Source: Lamellibrachia columna | Taxonomy: Eukaryota; Annelida; Polychaeta; Sabellida; Siboglinidae | Direction: 5' to 3' | Length of the DNA stretch: 64,000 bases | Assembly: GCA_963662155.1 (NCBI GenBank) | Contig: OY759265.1 | Location: 9,032,193-9,096,192 of the forward strand | Shown: in pieces, positions 39,341 through 52,400 of the stretch | Layout: every line of letters begins with the position of its first letter | Numbering within the stretch: position 1 is the stretch's first letter | Position numbers and translations under genes: made by a program | The notes under the pieces: generated by a model | The model's database searches: none | Told to the model about the DNA's origin: nothing | Seen by the model: only the letters and a program-made list of their open reading frames with translations

Positions 39341-42300
39341 TTAATTAAATAATTAACTGGATGACAAGGAGAATGATAATCTGTACATGAACTGAGTCAT
39401 TGTCGCTGGCAGGGTAAAGCTTAAACATAGCAGGTTCTTGTGCCAATTTTGTATGGATACTTATTTCCTAATTAGGTACTAGCATTCATTGAATTAGTTA
39501 TACATTTTACCGGGTACATTTCAGTGGCCCTGGATGCAGTACAAGGCCAGTGGTGTTCTGGTTTCGAGAATTTTTATTATTTTCATAACTGTTGAGAGGA
39601 TGCGCCTGTTTGTATCTACTGTTTGTATCTACTGTTTGTATCTATTGTTTGTATCTACTGTTTGTATCTACTGTTTGTATCTACTGTTTGTATTTACTGT
39701 TTGTATCTACTGTTTGTATCTACTGTTTGTATTTACTGTTTGTATCTACTGTTTGTGCCGTGTAGTCCAGAGTCTACAAAGCAGTAGCAGTGTTTTATTG
39801 TTTGTGCTACTGTGTGTCAAATGGTGGCCTTATAACTGAGAATTAGCACATACACATGTCAGCCGGCTCAGGTACACAAAGCAGCAAATAAAAATTGTGG
39901 CTGCGATGACCCCTCTCTACAAACATCATGTGACAGTTACCACCACCATGAAATTGTGCTGTAACATTTACAGCAAGAGGAGGTGCCTTGGTCTCGTTAG
40001 ACTTGTAGTAAAGTTGTGGAATAGCCTAAACAATTGCCCACCATCTGTGCCATATGAGTAGCGGTTGACAGTTTGTGGTTCAAGGTCACATGGCTGTGAG
40101 GTGAAAATCAGCTGACCTTACTTGATATCAGTGAAAATCATTTACATTCACCTAGGCCTTGTCCATCCACTGAAAACATGTAGCCCTCTGTTAGACCTTT
40201 CCGTCTTTCTCTGGCTTTGGCTGTTCTTGTAGGTGTTGATACAACATTGTCGCACCATTTTATTTCTTCTTTTGGTGTGTTTTTCATCCGAGACATTTAT
40301 AAGTCAACTTCTACCACTCATTCATTCTACTCACTTGTAATCGGTGATATCACTATAAGCAGCAGATGTAGTCTATGTAAAAATTTATTTGAAAGAGGAA
40401 GAAAGATTTATATAATAACATATCTTAAGATCAACAAATGCATGCATGTTGCTGACCTAGAAATGACCATTTCTAGTGGTCACATGACCAAAATCTTACA
40501 CATATCACTGACCTGGACGTCTCTGTCGGTCAGTGTCTGAAATGTATGGGACAAAGCAGGTAATGTCGAACCCCTTAATGACAGAACTTGAGGGCAGTCG
40601 ATGGTTTGTTAAGAGCCACCTAAAGATGTTCCTTGGTACTTACTGGTGTGCTATCTTGTAACATAGCTCGTGTGGGAATGACCACTGCGACTGGCAGCTA
40701 GACCTAACTTAGACGTCACAGGAGTAATGAATTGTACAGAATTATATGGAATAAGTAGCTATGCAGTAATATATTAGTAGATAACATTGACAGAGCAGCT
40801 ATAGGTAGTTAGCAGAGCATAGTTGATGACTGCAGAGTCACTAAATGTGTACAGTAATTTTCTTACAGTAATTTTGTACAGGCTTGAGAGCATAGTGCCA
40901 TTGCCACGAGTAGAATCTAGGGCATGTGGCTAGAAACTGATATTTGAAAATTGGTAATATACAAGAAACAAGTTCACTGTTTCTTGTTATCTGTTTCTGA
41001 AAGTAGCCATTCTGTTACTGAAAATGACCGCTCTTCCTATAATGAATTTGCCAGTGCTGTCTGGCAATTTATGTTGTAGTGTTCTATGTGTTTCTTAATA
41101 AATAATACTCTTCGCAATATCTGCTCAGTAGTGCTGTATGTACACTTTGCAGCATTGCTAATCAGTTTACGTAAAATTACATCAACAACGTGTCCAAACA
41201 TAGCCTTGATAACATTGAGCATTTTGATGCGGTGTTCATCAGATGAACATTTTGATGCGGTGTTCATCAGATGAACATTTTGATGCAGTGTTCATCAGAT
41301 GCAGATGAACATTTTAGAAAGTGTATTGCTCAATTACCCTTCATCTTTATGAGAAACTGACGCTGCAACATGCTCTGAACAGGATACTCGTCAACTACGA
41401 ATATGCAATATGTGCGCACATATCTCCTTGTACTTTCTATGTAATCGTGTACTGACAAAAACTATACTTGGTTGTTGAATTAGCTTTTGCATAAAATGTC
41501 TGTTTCGTTTATTTTGTACCATTTTACAGTTTGATGTGTGCAATTTTACTAATATTTTCCAGCTATTGTTTCCTTTTCGTTGTGACTGACCCCAAGACAA
41601 GAGTTAGACCTGTCAGACTTTCTGGGCAGATGTCACGTGAATGTATCCCAATCATTTGTAGCCTGCCTTTTTTGACCAATCAAGTATTATTTTGGTGAAA
41701 TAAAGCTCATTTTAGTAAGCATGTATTGGCTTGGCATTATTTAATGTGGAGGAAGCCTTGTGTAATAGATGTGTGAGTAATAGACTCATTGTATAATAGG
41801 TTCATTGTGCAAATGCAGTGTAATGGACCTTTCACTGCAAGAAACAGCCAGTCGAATTCCTTCCCATATATGGTACAAGCAAACCTGCCCTAATACGCCA
41901 TGATGATGATGACAAAATTACACTGAAGGTATCAAAAACTCCATAAATATGCAGACTGAAAATGTGGTTATTGCCAAATTATGCGGAATGTTAATATTGA
42001 CACATCTCATGATATCCTACTTGTTGATACTGGTACATTTATACTTGCATTTATTAAACAGTTCTGTATGTTTATCTCTATTTGATGGCTCATGGAAGTT
42101 GAGTGAAGGTTGACCTATTAAGCGTACATACCCTAATTAGCATACACCCCCTTTTTTACTCAGCAGGATCCATGATTATTGTCATTTGACTAGTGTGGAA
42201 CAACTGAAGCGTCACCATCTGGTGTTAACAGTTGACACCACTTTTCAGTTCTACACAAGTCACCAAATGACACCACTAGTTACCTTATTGTCTAGAGAAA

Positions 42301-42509
42301 ATTTTTTTTGGTGTACATTTATAAGAACAGATTCCCTGAAGTTTTTCTATGGCCCAATTTTTTTCAAGCGTACGGTGCGCTTAGGTCAAATACGGTATGT
42401 GTGTGTTTTATTAGGTCAAATACAGTATAATATTATACCATTTATTATTTACATAAAACAACACGCATTCTATGAAAACAAACACAAACATTAGACAATC
42501 TTGGCACAC
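39341..42509. other. Intergenic or extended UTR
   Basis: No gene seen. It contains a 12-13 bp repeat TGTTTGTATCTAC (39607-39760) and a 28-bp repeat with ATTTTGATGCGGTGTTCATC, three copies, at about 41216-41305. A palindromic GATGAACAT/ATGTTCATC pattern lies in the latter. Confidence 0.6.
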
Positions 42510-45120
42510 TTTATTCTTAACACTATTCTACTCGTAAAACACAACATCGGTGAAAACATCCCGTAAAATTACACCAAATGTCACAAGTGGTTATGTACAC
42601 TGCACAATAGGTCCCCAGCAAATGTCAGTTTTGCCACTGAACTATAGCCACATTCCTTTAAAACTGTATAAACAGACATAACATGCATAGACCAATCATC
42701 ACTAGTTTAGAATATTTTAGAAATTTTTACCCGTTTATTTTGTTCTGTACATAAAAAAATTTGGTCTGCTAGAAATCCTTTACTTGCGAAACCTTTTATG
42801 AAATCCTAAAAATGGCATGCTCGACGTGTTATACAAGATATTAGAAATAGGAACCGATTTCAGAAATCCTAAATAGTCTTGTGTGTTCGGTACTTTACAG
42901 CATTAGTGATGTTTAAGAACATATTTAATCCAGAGAATTATTTTAATCGGGAAAATCATAAAGACGCGAGATTCAATACAGGAGTTGAACATTGTCAGTT
43001 ATTGTAACACCTTCTGCCTCTGGCAGGAATTTTACCACCTGATCGTTACAACTCGTACTTCGACCATTTTGTGGCAACAATAACCCAAGTAATTTCACAT
43101 TATACAGTGGTCTATAGCTGCGTAGTTTTTAAAACTAAGAATATAGTGTAATATTCTGTGAAAACGACTGATGATTTCTATAGTAAGAACAAGAAAACAG
43201 AAACAGACAAAAGAACATTCAAATATCTCCGCTAACTATTTTTGTGTGATTTGGCCTCTTGATGTGATGACGTTATTTTATCATTCCTTCTTGCCTGGCC
43301 ATTGTAATTGTTTTGGCTGCCTTATAAAAGCATACCTGAGTTGAGTGTTCACCCTAACGCCAGTCCACTCTCGTACAAATAACATCCTCTAGTTAACAAA
43401 TGCCATCTTGCACAATCTATTAAAACAAACATATTCTTACAAAAAAAGACCATAATACAACATAAAATTGTCATTAAGAGCTTACGCAAGAATATGTTCT
43501 ACTCGGTCCATAAAAAAGATATTTGTCAGATTCAGATCGGTTTCACTGGAACAAGGCATTGCAACAAAGTTGCGGATGTAGACAATATGTCTTCAATGGG
43601 GGGCTAATTATCAACCAAGCTGAATGGGAATGGGATGACCAATAAAACATTCTCTTGGAGGCTACAATACGCTCACCATTTTACATGGCTAAAATATACA
43701 CAGGAGCATTTTCTGGCCAACAAAAACGGCTTCCTATATACAGTGTTGGCACAATGCTGGAACTTGGGCATTTTGTAAGCCTTGTCCAGGATGATATTGG
43801 TCTAGGAAATGAATCTGTCACTTCTAAAATTAATCCAATTGATTTAATGCATTGAATGCTAAATAATTATGTCATGAATGCCTACAAATTCTCCAGAAGT
43901 ATATTATTAAATTGCTTAACCTCCGCAAGAGTCCAAAACAGCTGGGCTAGGATGTTCACCCAGATCTAAAAACTTACCACCCCGAAGGGGTTAGGTAAAA
44001 TAGTCGACTTATGAAATCGTCTGGATCCAACGATATTATTAATTAGGAATTTCAATTGATTGACATTCCTTAAAAATAATGCCACATTGGTGACGTGCCT
44101 GGCACATACTGGCATGACTATCTCATAGGAACATCAACGTCTTCAGCTGTAATGTGTAGTCACACGCACGCACGCACGCACGCACGCACGGACTGTGCCA
44201 ATGTAATAATTTAACAAATCCGCAAGTAAAAACTACGTAAGCATCACACAGCACAACTATAATACAGCTTAAAAACAGATAGTGTTAACAATAATATTAT
44301 GACAGTTATCAAAGTCACAACATATTTACGAAGGTCAAGGTCATGGTTTAATTACTGCAGATTCAATAAGAAGTAGAGAAATTGAAACCCTTGAGAGGCC
44401 ATGCTATTATATAACATGGACATGTCAATTTATTACATTGCATACTTCAGAATCAGACACCACACATAATACGTTAATCATTCAAACTCTCCGCACATTT
44501 ACAATAGCAATACTCAGCTATCCTATTTTACAATTGTTTGCTATATACAGGTAGACTGTGGCATCTGCATTGTCAAAAGATATCACCTTTATCGGACAAG
44601 AACTCAGAACCATCACATGAAATTGAGATCACGTAAGAAATCAGATGTTATACTAATTTCCCAGCTTGCAATGGGGCAATGGCTTCCATTCATGGTTCTG
44701 ACAGTACAAATTGTCTCGAAATCTAGTCAGTTCAGACACTATCACAATATCAATCACTAGTTATGACCTTCACCAATGTAACACAATGTCACCACACAAG
44801 CAGCTTAATACTGTATAGGGCTACATATTTGATGGAATTTAATTTGCCATTTTTTCAGTTTCAGCCACCATCATAATGAAACAATTACCAACATGACGTT
44901 TTGTAATCATTGTTAATAAGCATTGCCTCTGATTTTCTATAATAATCTCATGTGAACATTTAGCCCTACACACTATCTGATAGCACCACAACGCAACAAA
45001 GAAATTCAATTAGTAGCACCACTAAGCATTCATCCAACTCTGGATGCAACTGCCACCAATAGTAGATCCAGTAACAATACTAGAAGCATCCAGAATTGCC
45101 ACCAATAGTTGATCCGGTAA
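42510..45120 (-). other. Probable 3' UTR / downstream flank of the - strand gene
   Basis: No open frame of note. On the - strand, AATAAA occurs at several places (for example 44429-44434 and 42510-42515) downstream of the stop at 45121. Also holds a short (CACG)n run at 44163-44190. The two genes converge here. Confidence 0.4.
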
Positions 45121-45330
45121 CTACAGTGGAATCCAGTAACCGCCACGGCAGTCTTTACCATTTGGAATATTGTACATCTCTTCTGGAAAGTCTTCTTCGG
45201 ACTCTGGGAACTCGGGCACTGGCAGCTCGAGAGGGTACTCTTCCATGATCCGTGCGAGTTCCTCCTTGTAACTCCTCAAGTTTGACAGTCTCTCTGCCCT
45301 CATCATATCCAGTGTTGACTTGAGTCGATT
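45121..45330 (-). CDS. - strand gene, terminal exon
   Basis: Acceptor TTGTCAACAG, then 69 codons and TAG. It codes NRLKSTLDMMRAERLSNLRS, then YKEELARIMEEYPLELPVPE, FPESEEDFPEEMYNIPNGKD and CRGGYWIPL. The first 30 residues should form an amphipathic helix, the rest is acidic and proline-rich. The last three residues I-P-L could fit a class II PDZ ligand. Phase 0. Confidence 0.78.
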   Translation of the reverse strand, partial: NRLKSTLDMMRAERLSNLRSYKEELARIMEEYPLELPVPEFPESEEDFPEEMYNIPNGKDCRGGYWIPL

Positions 45331-48004
45331 CTGTTGACAATCATTGCAGGTAATTGGTACACATTCATTAATATAATGACCACCATATAATAAGTAATGC
45401 GTTGATTCACTTTAAAACTTCATTAACCAAAATGAACAAAGAAATCACTAGAAGTTTAAAAGTATGAATTGTCCCATATAGTTTAAAATGCAGAATCTAG
45501 ACGTTACATATGCACAAAATGCATGACAGATAGTGCAATAAATGTGTTTATCTTAATAGTTATGATGACAAACTGGGATGAAAGGAAAATGTGAATGAAA
45601 GATAGTCTGGCATGAAAGAAAAGCTGGAATGAAAGAGAGGCTGAATGATACAGAGGCTGGAATGGAAGAGTAGCTTTAACGAGACTGGAATTATTGATGA
45701 TTGAAGGGCTGGAGACTAAAAAAGGGAGACTGGAATGAAAGAGGGGCTGGAATGAAAGTGGAGCTGGAATTAAAGAGGGGCTGGAATTAAAGAGGGGCTG
45801 GAATTAAAGTGGGGCTGGAATGAGAAACTTGTGCAAGAAGGTGATGACTTACCCGCTCTAGTTTCCACTTGCCATGCCTACTCCCACTTTGACTTGCTCC
45901 TTTCCGGTCCAGCACTGGCCCAATGACTGGCGCGCTGGTGGTAGGTCTACAACATGACAGAGACAATTCACCACCTGAACACTACTGTCACTAATCCATC
46001 CCCCCCTCCGCCGTGCACCCACAACCTCCCCACAGCCCCTAGCCCTCCCTGCACCCACAACCTCCCCACAGCCCCTAGCCCTCCCTACACCCACAACCTC
46101 CCCACAGCCTCTAGCCTTCCCTACACCCACAACCTCCCCACAGCCCCTAGCCCTCCCTGCACCCACAACCTCCCCACAGCCCCTAGCCCTCCCTACACCC
46201 ACAGCCTCTAGCCTTCCCTACACCCACAACCTCTCCACAGCCCCTAGCCCTCCCTGCACCCACAACCTCCCCACAGCCCCTAGCCCTCCCTACACCCACA
46301 ACCTCCCCACAGCCTCTAGCCCTCCCTACACCCACAATCTCTAGCCTTCCCTGCACCGTTCCACACCCAATCATCCATTACACATACCAAACCCCTCAAT
46401 ATCCCAAGCATGCTGTCAAAAAAGTAATTATGAAAATTCATTTCTATTATTATGGTGCTACTGAAAATGTCATGTAAAAGGTTTTATATACACAAAACTA
46501 CCAACCATATATCATAAATATACACAGTGTAAGTGAATGTTTTTTTCTCACGTTATATTCATGCAGATGAAGAAATCCAAATATGTCAAGAATACCCAGT
46601 TATAATTGGGTCCAAAACTCTGAATTATATTATTTCATGAGTAAGAGCATTTTGTCCCAATTAAATTATTTCATTAAAGCAGTGCAGCTGCCAAGTTTGC
46701 TCTTTATGTCGGAGTCAGTCAACACATCATTTATTATTCACAAAACAAAATAACTTAGAAACAGATTTGGACAAGTTATTCCGAATCCTAAATGCCAAAA
46801 TACATTTTCACTCTCTTGTGATAATATTAATCACTACAGCTATAACCTACATTAGAGGCATTCTACTTTGTAAATGACAACATAAATTCTACTCTTATTA
46901 AACAATTCTAGTGCACTAGCTAGCTACCTCCTTAACAAACAATTATCATAAGTTCACATTGTTAACCGGCTTACAACATCTAACAGCAGAAAGAGAGATT
47001 TTCAATGAGGAACAAGACTTTCGATACTGTCTGACTAGCCCACCACCCATGCCTGGAAGGAAGTCCTGGGAATGAGTTGGCTTACCATACACAGAGTAAT
47101 AATCCTGAGCAGTACATGAAACAGCCAAGCAAAACACGTCAACAACAACCTCGGCATAAACTGGCTCTGACCAGCTCACATTACAACATGGTAAAAATAG
47201 TTACGAGAATATTTTGATTGATACTGATAAAATGGTCTTGAGTTGAATTGAGTACCCGATCACCAAAAGTAGCACACTACCAAATCTTGCAATGCAATAC
47301 AAAGCATCAGAAAGAAATTAAAATGCCCCCAAGCAGAATAAAAACAAGCTGCCTGATAAATGAATAGATATTTGAGGCAATAAGCACATATAGAGAATGA
47401 CAGCAAGCTGCAAGCAGAGAAAACATTTCAATAAACTTTCCAACACAAACCAAAACAATTAGATTTCAGTGAACACATTATGAGCAGTTATAAAACATCC
47501 CCCCGTCCAACATCCCACACATCTCCCAGTTCTCCCTCCTCTTACGTGTCTCCTGGGCGGGACCCTCAGTTGGACGTGGCACTTTGGGTCTGACAATGGA
47601 AGACATCCTCCTCCGACGACCCTTGAATCGTCTCTCCGTCTCGCTGTCAGTGCCACTGCTGGGGTAAGACCACAGTTGACCTTCCTGTCAAGATTATTGT
47701 AATAAGCGGAAAGATATATGGCAACGCACATGTAGGTATTTTACAAGAGCTGGAAATGTCTAATTTTGCCTAAACCCGATCAGCGTGTCAATGAAGTGAT
47801 GACAGTGGCAGGTAAAATAATCAGATTTCAGAATTTGTTACGATGACGTTTACTCTTAATCATGCAAAACGTTAACATGGTCACCAATGGAAAATCAATT
47901 GTAAGCTGACTCCTTAGGTACAGAGGATATATATTGAGATGAGATGAGATGTTTGTAATATAATATAATTTATATATATATATATATTATATTAGAAACA
48001 TTTC

Positions 48005-48050
<46 letters not shown>

Positions 48051-48062
48051 GAAATGTTTCTA

Positions 48063-48117
<55 letters not shown>

Positions 48118-49398
48118 TATATTATATTACAAACATCTCATCTCATCTCAACTCATAGTGAAGCGTTGTATATGTTATGATAATTTATATCCAGTTGGGT
48201 CACTGTTTTTCGTTTCGTAAGCGGCTATTCAGACTAGTGATGAAACATGCTAACACCGAAGTCAGTTAATATGTACAGAACGACGATGATACGAGAATGA
48301 TGCCTTCGTCGGGAACGCCGTTGGACCGACACCGGTCGCGCCACGCGCTGCATCGCTAATGAAACCTACACTCGGCTCGCATACAACGGCGCTAACACCG
48401 ACTTACAGGTGAATGACTGAGTGCACAGCGGTCTCCTCCGTCCATGACTAGGCTGGTTAAAGCCAGACACATTTGATCATATTGCAACGTGGTTGGTGAT
48501 CGTATAAAAACAGGGAACCTGGGGAAATATGTGCAACACATATCATTGCAAATAACTGTTGGGTTATATTAATACACGCATGTGTATTTTATTCCCTGTG
48601 AAAGTATTAATCGTCTCAACGCCTCATACTATCGGATGCACTAACGATTCCGCACAACCGTGGTCACGCCATGACAAAGGAAAACACAACATTTACATAT
48701 ACAAGTCACTAGTAATTTCCCACTGGACGACAAAACATTCGTTGCCAAATATACAAGATTCCTTTTTATTGATCTACAGAACATATTGTTTAGAGTAGGA
48801 TATTTTCCAGTCATGTACATGTAGTACACAAATTAAACAATTACCTATATCAACAGCTGCACGCAACCAACACGGAAGTCGATGTGCAGTGGTACCCAGG
48901 TCTTGACAGTTCCGGTCGAACCAAGATGTCTGCGAGAAAATGATGGCACCATTTATTGAACTCTTACACGCCAGAGGCGCCGGCGTGATGAGTTTCAGTG
49001 CATGACATCACCGTTGTCAGGACAATTCGGTCACCTATTCAACACGTCAACATTATTTGCACTAGGCGCTTGTATTTTATTATATAACGGTTAGTAGGAG
49101 CTAACTATTAGTGTGCGGAAACGCATGCTAGTCAAATACTTAATGGATGCACTCGAACGTGTCGGTGCTATTGCTATTCCTTATGGATGAAAAATAATTG
49201 GATTCTCGACAAGGTAATGGCTTCTTTTTCCACATGCCAGATAGCGCCTTTTATTTTCGCTAGAAAAATATAAAGAAAAATGATAAAGATTGTGTGACGT
49301 CAGACAACTTCATAAGCGCGGTTCACCAACTTAATCCGTCGACATTGCTCGTCGGAGTCATGGTAAACCAGCGAATCCCATGTTTCCTGAGAAAAAAG

Positions 49399-49441
<43 letters not shown>

Positions 49442-52400
49442 CTGCCTGCCTGCGTCCATGCGTCCGCGCTTACAGTGAAACGTCAGTTCGGTTTTCCTCT
49501 TCCACCAACATAAATACCCCATGGACTAGGAAACACTAAACCCCCGGTACTAATGGACATTCCACGAACTACAGATGCCAATTTAGAATGGGTCAGTCAT
49601 CGCGTCTCTCCTCCTTAGGATTATTATGGTTTAGCGTCCGAGGCCAGCACGGACTATCAGTGTCCGGCATCGTCTCCGGTGAACTCGGTGACCGATCGGT
49701 TGCACCCATAGACATGTAACTCTATGGTTGCACCATACATCTCCACCGTCATCCGTCTTGAGGCGACAGGGATACGGTCAATAACTAGGCCTCTTGTCTG
49801 CCTCGTCGTCAGCCCTGCCAGCAGGCCTTCCGCTCCAATGATTGTCTCGCCTCACACACCCGACACAGACACCCCGTGGCAACCCACTCGTCCTCGTTGA
49901 CCACGTCAGATAGCCGATGATGTCCAGGGGTAAGACCACAGTTGACCTTCCTGTTTATTGTTTCACACGAATGTAGGGCGTATTAAATTGCGATATGTGA
50001 ATTTAAAGAATTCATATGATGTGACATAAGTGCAATTGAGCAGGCATATTCACAGGTTTGTTTGTAGAAGCTATTGGCTGTGAAATGGTGCATTTTTTTG
50101 AGAGTTTAAAACGCGGAGGGATTTATGGGAATTTTTCTGCTATGGGCCACGTGGGCGCATGAATACAAGGCTATTTTTGTCAAAATTGATGGGCATCGCA
50201 CGTCGGGGCGTTTTAAAAGAGCTGGAGGTATGTGATTTTGATAAAACTTGGTCAGCATGTCAATGAGATGATGACAGTTGCTGTGAAAACGTTTCAGAAT
50301 TTTTAGTGGTCACGTTTTCTTATAATCTAACAAAACGTTAACATGGCCACCAATGCAATTTTCAACTGTGGTCTGACTCCAAATAGACGGAAGTCGGGGT
50401 CACAAACACGGTTATAAAATGTTGATGTGCTTATGTTTTGGTCGTTGTTATTAGCTTAATTGTGGATATTACACGTAATTTTGATGAAATTATTAGTTTG
50501 TTATAAAAAAAAATTTATAATTTGCAATTATGATAATATAATTAGGGCTCATATTTTGGAAAATAAATAAATAAATAAAAACGGTAGCTAACCTGTCCCA
50601 TTTTGTGTGTGTTTGACTTAGACAATTGTCGGTGTCAGACTAGATAATATTATATTATTATATATATGTTATAGATTCCATCTAGTGAACAAGATCATTA
50701 CTGGTTAAACGCCGCTACTATTTAAACTGTTTAACAGTCTCCCTTAGGAGGTGTCTTATAACCGATCTACTAAATATAAAACATGTCAAATAAATGTACA
50801 TTTTAGTTTTGTACTATAACGTTTGATGTGCACGAGCTGATATATTGCGCAAGTTGATGTTTAATATGATATTTCATTGCTAATAAATATAATTTTTTTA
50901 TTTTTCATATGCTAAAATAGCATTATAGAAATTGTGGTAAGCTAAAAGTGTACAATAAGCAATTTTTAATATCAACAAAAACTGTTGCCTTTCCAAAATG
51001 TCTATTCACCACATATCAAAACCAATTTCATGTTGTGTGCAGTACTTTGCAACCCTAACCGTAGCTAACCCCATCTTTAGCTAACCACATGTATGGTTAA
51101 CCCCATCTCTAGCTAACCCCATCCCTAGCTAACCTTAACTCTGAAGTGGTCTGACTCCTGCTGCCATTCTTACGCATCGACTTCTTTCCTTTGGGACTCT
51201 GGGAAGTGCTGCGGCGCTTGTTGAGCAGTGCCTTACGATTCTTTCGTCTCACAGGGTCCGATCTAAAATGCATCAGCTTCTACATGAGATTCACAACTAC
51301 ATGACATTCCCAACAGCTATCTGATAACTGAGATCATACTGTCACATCTGTGCAAAATAGAAGCGAAATTACCATTCACAATTTCACACAGGCGTCGTAA
51401 TAACAAGTTGTCGCAAAAAAATTTTTTTACATAGCACAAATTTCATACAAAGAGTTGCATAGCAAGCAGAATATTTGTATTTATAAGTACAGCACAATTA
51501 TTTACATCAATACAAAAAAGTGACACGACACATTATTATTAATTATTAAATGCATTTTCGCTTGGTAGATGTGATATTACTCACGTGTATTTCGCTTATG
51601 CCATTCCACAAAACGTACTGAGTTTTTAAAGGTTATTAATAAATAGATAAATAAATAAAATAAGTAAAATACATAAAATCCATAAATAATTTAAATGTCC
51701 ATAATCATTAAACAGACTTTATAGCGGCGGTTGGCTCAAATCATTAGTTTTGGTACAGCCAACAAAGAAAAATAGGACAGACTTGAAAATAATTAGTCCA
51801 CAATTAATGCAAAACAAACCAAATCCCAAATAATAAATGTGGAATGCTGAATTCCACAGAAATGTCCAAAATACACAGTCAGTCAGTAGTAATTAGTGCC
51901 ATAAGCCTATTTATAAGCCTGAGAAATACCAAATATTTTACACAGACAGACACCATAAAATAAAAAACAACTTAACATAAAACAAAAAAGGTAATGAAAT
52001 GACAGCCAAAAAAAGCATAAAAAGTTGTTCCAAAAGACCCCAGGATATCGACAGACAGAACAGAGGAATACGGGCAGCAGCCTCAAACCTTGTGGTTAAT
52101 TTTTGGAAACCGAAAACAGCTTTCTGAGTAAATGCGCCTAGAGACGAAAGTGAAAACCACAATTGGGGTAAAGGTTAAACAGGGTAGGCAGAGCAGGTTG
52201 AATTTACCCTTCGTATCGTATCGACACAAGTGGATGGCCTCCTAGGATCCTTGAGAGAAAAGAGGAACAACGTTCAGAGAATATTCTTAGGAACTATGGG
52301 GCAACTGAAATATAGGAAAAATACAAACTTGTCTAGGCAACTTTTATCATGTGGTAACCAGGGACACTGTACGCAGAGATTACGGTGATTGTGTTCATTT

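Larger units (their letters stand above)
47659..51133 (-). other. Large intron of the - strand gene with CpG-rich patches
   Basis: Contains the palindrome, the duplicated segment, a (GTGC)n run at 49397-49440 and two patches unusually rich in CG for this window (48290-48450 and 49600-49930). A diverged match to the LINE 3' tail (TCGACAAGGTAATGGCTTCT) is at about 49205. Confidence 0.6.

Noticed and set aside
47086..47104. 19-nt exon between CTGCTCAG and GTAAGC on the - strand
   Set aside because: Its phase makes a TGA with the next exon if that exon starts at 45946, and an unlikely hydrophobic string otherwise.
47459..47731. 90-codon - strand frame starting upstream of the exon at 47658
   Set aside because: It uses a different frame from the Ser/Arg-rich frame that joins the neighbouring exons.
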